Shown: positions 6,155 through 9,140 of the stretch, piece after piece | Position numbering within the stretch: position 1 is the first letter of the stretch | Layout of the letters: each line of letters begins with the position of its first letter | From: Planctomycetaceae bacterium | Lineage (GTDB): Bacteria; Planctomycetota; Phycisphaerae; Phycisphaerales; SM1A02 | Direction of reading: 5' to 3' | Assembly (NCBI GenBank): GCA_002685335.1 | Contig: NYWY01000044.1 | Coordinates: 1 to 9,140, forward strand | DNA length: 9,140 nt | The notes under the pieces: generated by a model | Database searches by the model: none | Told to the model about the DNA's origin: nothing | Seen by the model: only the letters and a program-made list of their open reading frames with translations | Position numbers and translations under genes: made by a program

Positions 6155-7738
6155 TCATTCCGGGAGGCGGGAGGCGAATTCCGCGGGGGTGGTGATCGGC
6201 CGATTCGAAACCAGGTCGAGCGAGAGGTCGGCCCCCGTCCGGTGGATCCATTGGTCGAGTTCGATCAGCAGGTCTCGAAGGACGTCGGGATGCCGTCGGG
6301 CGAGATTGGTGGTTTCTCCGAGATCGGACTGGAGGTCGTACAACTCGACTCGTGGACCGTCGTGGAAGTAGAGGAGTTTCCAGTTTCCCCGACGGTAGGA
6401 GGTGAACGGCTCGATCCCCGGGCCCTTCGCGCCCCATTGGTGGGGCATGTGCCACCCGAGACCGCGGACCGGCTGGGCATTCTGGACGTCGTCCGGCTGA
6501 AGCAGTCCGAGCAGCGAGCGTCCATCCACCGCGGGGGCGTGTTCGGTCGGGACCTCGATCGCCGCCAGGTCAAGAAGGGTGGGAAAGAGATCCATCACCG
6601 AGACCGGAGTCGGAACCCGTCGTTCGTCACCGTGCAGACCGAGTCGGGACGGGCCGGCGATCACCAGCGGCACTCGGACGCCGCCCTCGTAGGCCGAACC
6701 CTTTCCGCTTCGAAGCGGCGCATTGTGGACGTGTGGAGTACCGCCTCGCGCATGCGCGGACAAACCACCGTTGTCACTCGCGAAGACCACGACGGTGTCG
6801 TCGGTGAGATCGAGTTCCTCGAGGGTCTCGATGATTCTTCCGAGGGCGGCATCCATGGTTTCGATCATCGTGGCGTAGGCGGCTTCGCGGGGTGGAAGAT
6901 CCTCGTACCGATGAAGGTACCGATGGTTCGGCATGATCGGTGCATGCACCGCGTACGGGGCGAAGTGCACGAAGAAGGGGCGCGGATCCTCGCGGGACTT
7001 CCGGATCTCGTTGACCGTTTCGTCCGCGAGCACCTCGGTGAGATACACGTCCCGCCCGTGATGTCGCTGGAGGCCGGGGACGTCCCAGACGCTCGGACCC
7101 TGTTGGCCCCGGCGTTTCTTCGCGCCGAAATCATGGATTCCATAGAAGCTGCCGGGCCCACCGGGGCCATGGCCCGCGATGTTGGTTTCGAACCCGAGGC
7201 GGGTCGGATCGGCCCCGCTGGTGCCGATCGCGCCGAAGTGCGCCTTGCCGACGTGGACCGTGCGATACCCCGCCTTCTGGAAGAGCGCGGGAAGAGTCAC
7301 GTCGCCTTCGGCGAGTCCCTGAAGTCGCCAGGGTGGATTCACCAGTCGGGGATGCGAGGTCGAGGTGTCACGGTCCGCGTGCAGCGTCCAGTAGGTGATG
7401 CCGGTCCGGGCGGGATGGCTGCCGGTGAGAAACGCGGTCCGGGTCGGGGTGCAGACCGGGCTGGCGGAGTAGGCGTCGGTGAAGACCGTGCCTCCGCGGG
7501 CGAGCCGTTCGAGATTCGGAGTGTGATAGCGGCGGTTGAACTCGGTGACTTCGGGGCCGAACGGATAGGAGACGTCCTGCCAGCCCAGGTCGTCGACCAT
7601 GAAGACCACGACGTTCGGGGGCGGCTCTTCGGCCAGCGCCGATCGACCGATCAGCAGCGCGAAGATCGCCAGCAGTGCCGGCAGACGGCATCCGAACGAC
7701 GTTTCGGCTCGGTCGGAGTGATGGAGGGTGGCGTTCAT
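6155..7738 (-). CDS. Exported type I sulfatase (arylsulfatase A-like)
   Basis: The gene encodes a 527-residue sulfatase that hydrolyses sulfate esters, probably from a sulfated glycan, in the periplasm or outside the cell. A signal peptide is visible: arginines, then LLAIFALLI, and an ALA-E cleavage site after residue 36. The metal-binding VDDLGW motif includes D49 and D50. The active-site consensus CTPTR (96-100), followed by TAFLTG, places the cysteine that a formylglycine-generating enzyme would convert. Further catalytic-type residues are K165 and H167 in VGKAHFG, H265 in YAVHAP, and D322-N323 in SDNGG. The carboxy-terminal subdomain shows GNWKLLYFHDGPRVELYDL and GETTNLA. All key residues are present and length is normal for the family. 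The substrate cannot be told. It is transcribed divergently from the OPT gene and lies 1.05 kb from the beta-mannosidase on the opposite strand, so cooperation on a sulfated mannan is only a possibility. Confidence 0.95.
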   Translation of the reverse strand: MNATLHHSDRAETSFGCRLPALLAIFALLIGRSALAEEPPPNVVVFMVDDLGWQDVSYPFGPEVTEFNRRYHTPNLERLARGGTVFTDAYSASPVCTPTRTAFLTGSHPARTGITYWTLHADRDTSTSHPRLVNPPWRLQGLAEGDVTLPALFQKAGYRTVHVGKAHFGAIGTSGADPTRLGFETNIAGHGPGGPGSFYGIHDFGAKKRRGQQGPSVWDVPGLQRHHGRDVYLTEVLADETVNEIRKSREDPRPFFVHFAPYAVHAPIMPNHRYLHRYEDLPPREAAYATMIETMDAALGRIIETLEELDLTDDTVVVFASDNGGLSAHARGGTPHVHNAPLRSGKGSAYEGGVRVPLVIAGPSRLGLHGDERRVPTPVSVMDLFPTLLDLAAIEVPTEHAPAVDGRSLLGLLQPDDVQNAQPVRGLGWHMPHQWGAKGPGIEPFTSYRRGNWKLLYFHDGPRVELYDLQSDLGETTNLARRHPDVLRDLLIELDQWIHRTGADLSLDLVSNRPITTPAEFASRLPE

Positions 7739-7750
7739 GCCCCAAGCCTA
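7739..7750 (-). promoter_or_regulatory. Candidate leaderless promoter (-10 box) for the sulfatase
   Basis: Read on the minus strand, TAGGCT (7750-7745) fits TAnnnT and is followed by exactly six bases and then the ATG at 7738. No good Shine-Dalgarno precedes that ATG. This geometry would place the transcription start at or next to the start codon, giving a leaderless message. No recognisable -35 element is present. Confidence 0.35.
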
Positions 7751-7790
7751 GCGGTGGGACGTCTCCGGGGCGGGATCGGCCGTCTGGGGT

Positions 7791-7802
7791 TAGATTCCAA
7801 TC
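7791..7802 (+). promoter_or_regulatory. Candidate leaderless promoter (-10 box) for the OPT transporter
   Basis: TAGATT (7791-7796) is followed by six bases and then the ATG at 7803, the mirror of the arrangement before the sulfatase. There is no purine-rich ribosome binding site in the six-base gap or just before it. A -35 element is not recognisable. Confidence 0.4.
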
Positions 7803-9140
7803 ATGAGCGACCATCATCAGAGCGACGTCACCTCTCCGACCGCGGATTCAGCGGGCACCGAGACCGAGGGTCTGGAACCGATCCGTTGCGCCGAACAGGT
7901 GCATCGTCCGAGCCGAGGTGAAGCCCAGCTGACCCTGCGAGCGGTGCTCACGGGGTGCGCGCTCGGATGCGTGGTGGCCTCGATGAACATCTACTTCGGT
8001 CTCAAGACCGGCTGGTCGATCGGTGGCTCGCTCATCGCGGCCATCCTGGGGTTCAGCATCTGGAAGATCCTCGCGCCCATCGGTGCCCGCCAGCTGTCGG
8101 TGCTGGAGACCAACATCGCCCAGACTTCGGGTAGTGCCGCCGGATCCATGACCAGTGCCGCCGGCATGCTCTCCGCGATTCCCGCCCTGGGTCTCATGGG
8201 GGTCGAGTTCAGTTACTTCCAGCTCGCGGGTTGGGCGCTGGCGGTCGGGTTTCTCGGCGTCTTCTACGCGGTGCCGCTCCGAAACCAGATGGTGGTGGTC
8301 GAGAAGCTTCGATTTCCCACGGGGACCGCGACCGCGGAGACGATCGTTTCGATGAATTCCGCCGGAGGCGCGGGTGATGCCCTTCGGCAGGCTCGGATGC
8401 TCCTGCTCTGGGCCCTGGTCGCCGCGGTGTTCACGCAGGTGAAATACTTCTATCCCATCATCGAGCATCCGATGTTCGCGAACCTGATCGCCGGACCCGA
8501 CGTGACCGCGGCGATCAAGGGAGGCGAGGCGGTGGAAGCCGCCGGCTGGGTCGTGCTCTTCGTGACGGCAGGGGCCTGGGGGTTCAGTCTTCTCTTCTCT
8601 CCGCTGATGTTCGGCGCGGGAATCCTGATCGGTCCCCGGGTGGGAACCTCGTTGCTGCTGGGTTCGATCCTCGGTTGGGCGATTCTCGGTCCCTGGTCGA
8701 AGTCGGCGGGATGGGCCGAGGGCCCGATCATGAGTTACGCCGACGGACCTCGCGGCTGGCTCCTCTGGCCGGGGGTGGCGATCATGATCGCGGACGCCTT
8801 CGCGAATCTCGCCTTGTCGTGGCGGACCATCCTGAACACCTTCCGCCCGGGTCGAAGCGACCTCGAGGACGGGGAACTGCTCGAACCTCCGTCGATGTTG
8901 ATTCCGAATCTCTGGTGGATGGGCGGGCTCGGGACGGCCAGCATCATCACCATGGTGGTGGCGCATTCGGTGTTCGGCATCCCCTGGTGGATGACCCTGC
9001 TCGCGGTCGCGATGAGTTCGGTGCTGGCGATGATCGCCACCCGATCCACCGGGGAGACCGACATCAATCCGATCGGTGGCATGGGCAAGGTGACCCAGCT
9101 CGCCTTCGGTGCCGTCGCGCCCGGTCAGGCGGACGTCAAC
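7803..9140 (+). CDS. OPT-family oligopeptide/metal-chelate transporter, amino-terminal 446 residues
   Basis: An inner-membrane transporter of the oligopeptide transporter (OPT) family, which takes up small peptides or metal-chelating compounds with protons. The frame is open from ATG 7803 to the window end, 446 codons. A hydrophilic 40-residue head precedes hydrophobic segments with family motifs: NIYFGLKTGW (62-71), NIAQTSGSAAGSMT (104-117), KLRFPTGTATAE (168-179) and GETDINPIGGMGKVTQL (417-433). Several further hydrophobic helices lie between. Bacterial members usually run past 600 residues, so the carboxy-terminal third is outside the window. The gene starts 64 bases from the divergent sulfatase. 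Peptide versus siderophore-like substrate cannot be decided from the sequence, and nothing ties it to the mannoside genes. Confidence 0.93.
   Translation, partial: MSDHHQSDVTSPTADSAGTETEGLEPIRCAEQVHRPSRGEAQLTLRAVLTGCALGCVVASMNIYFGLKTGWSIGGSLIAAILGFSIWKILAPIGARQLSVLETNIAQTSGSAAGSMTSAAGMLSAIPALGLMGVEFSYFQLAGWALAVGFLGVFYAVPLRNQMVVVEKLRFPTGTATAETIVSMNSAGGAGDALRQARMLLLWALVAAVFTQVKYFYPIIEHPMFANLIAGPDVTAAIKGGEAVEAAGWVVLFVTAGAWGFSLLFSPLMFGAGILIGPRVGTSLLLGSILGWAILGPWSKSAGWAEGPIMSYADGPRGWLLWPGVAIMIADAFANLALSWRTILNTFRPGRSDLEDGELLEPPSMLIPNLWWMGGLGTASIITMVVAHSVFGIPWWMTLLAVAMSSVLAMIATRSTGETDINPIGGMGKVTQLAFGAVAPGQADVN

Noticed and set aside
6242..7921. A 559-codon plus-strand ORF opposite the sulfatase, running into the OPT start
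   Set aside because: The minus-strand sulfatase has a signal peptide and all catalytic residues. The plus-strand product is a low-information shadow.
7848..8966. A 372-codon minus-strand ORF opposite the OPT gene
   Set aside because: It is antisense to well-conserved OPT motifs and rich in R, H, E and G without domains.
1..9140. CRISPR arrays, tRNA/rRNA genes, insertion sequences, toxin-antitoxin or defence genes
   Set aside because: No regularly spaced repeats, transposase motifs, terminal inverted repeats or tRNA-like folds were seen on reading both strands.

Overview
The window is GC-rich bacterial DNA. Gene types point to Planctomycetota, probably a Phycisphaerae-like lineage: a sodium:solute symporter of the long form I associate with that phylum, a secreted type I sulfatase, an OPT transporter and a small uncharacterised protein of a kind I recall from planctomycete genomes. 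This placement is inference, not a database result.

Layout. (1) Positions 1-117 hold the start of an unrecognised minus-strand gene, followed by a 236-base spacer with overlapping hairpins. (2) Positions 354-2555 form one open reading frame that looks chimeric. Its first ~45 codons match the amino terminus of bacterial arginyl/leucyl-tRNA--protein transferase (Ate/Bpt family). From about position 483 it becomes an SSS-family symporter that lacks its own first membrane segments. (3) Positions 2552-5101 encode a GH2 beta-mannosidase, coupled to the symporter by an ATGA stop/start overlap. (4) Positions 5102-5581 are non-coding, with several hairpins, a convincing plus-strand terminator at 5428-5466 and a tiny minus-strand ORF with a strong Shine-Dalgarno. 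(5) Positions 5582-6133 encode a conserved-looking protein of unknown function. (6) Positions 6155-7738, minus strand, encode an exported sulfatase. (7) A 64-base divergent spacer carries mirrored TAnnnT boxes six bases before each start codon. (8) Positions 7803-9140 encode the first 446 residues of an OPT-family transporter, cut by the window edge.

Functionally, the symporter and cytoplasmic beta-mannosidase would import and cleave a beta-mannoside, and the exported sulfatase could remove sulfate esters first. This suggests use of (sulfated) mannose-containing polysaccharide, but the sulfatase is not in the same transcription unit and the link is only positional. The OPT gene has no visible connection.

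I see no defence system, mobile element, CRISPR array or RNA gene. The observation most worth checking is the seam near 480-503. There two unrelated protein families are joined in frame at a short shared motif, and arginine codon use changes abruptly. Either the contig is misassembled there or a real rearrangement has decapitated the symporter.
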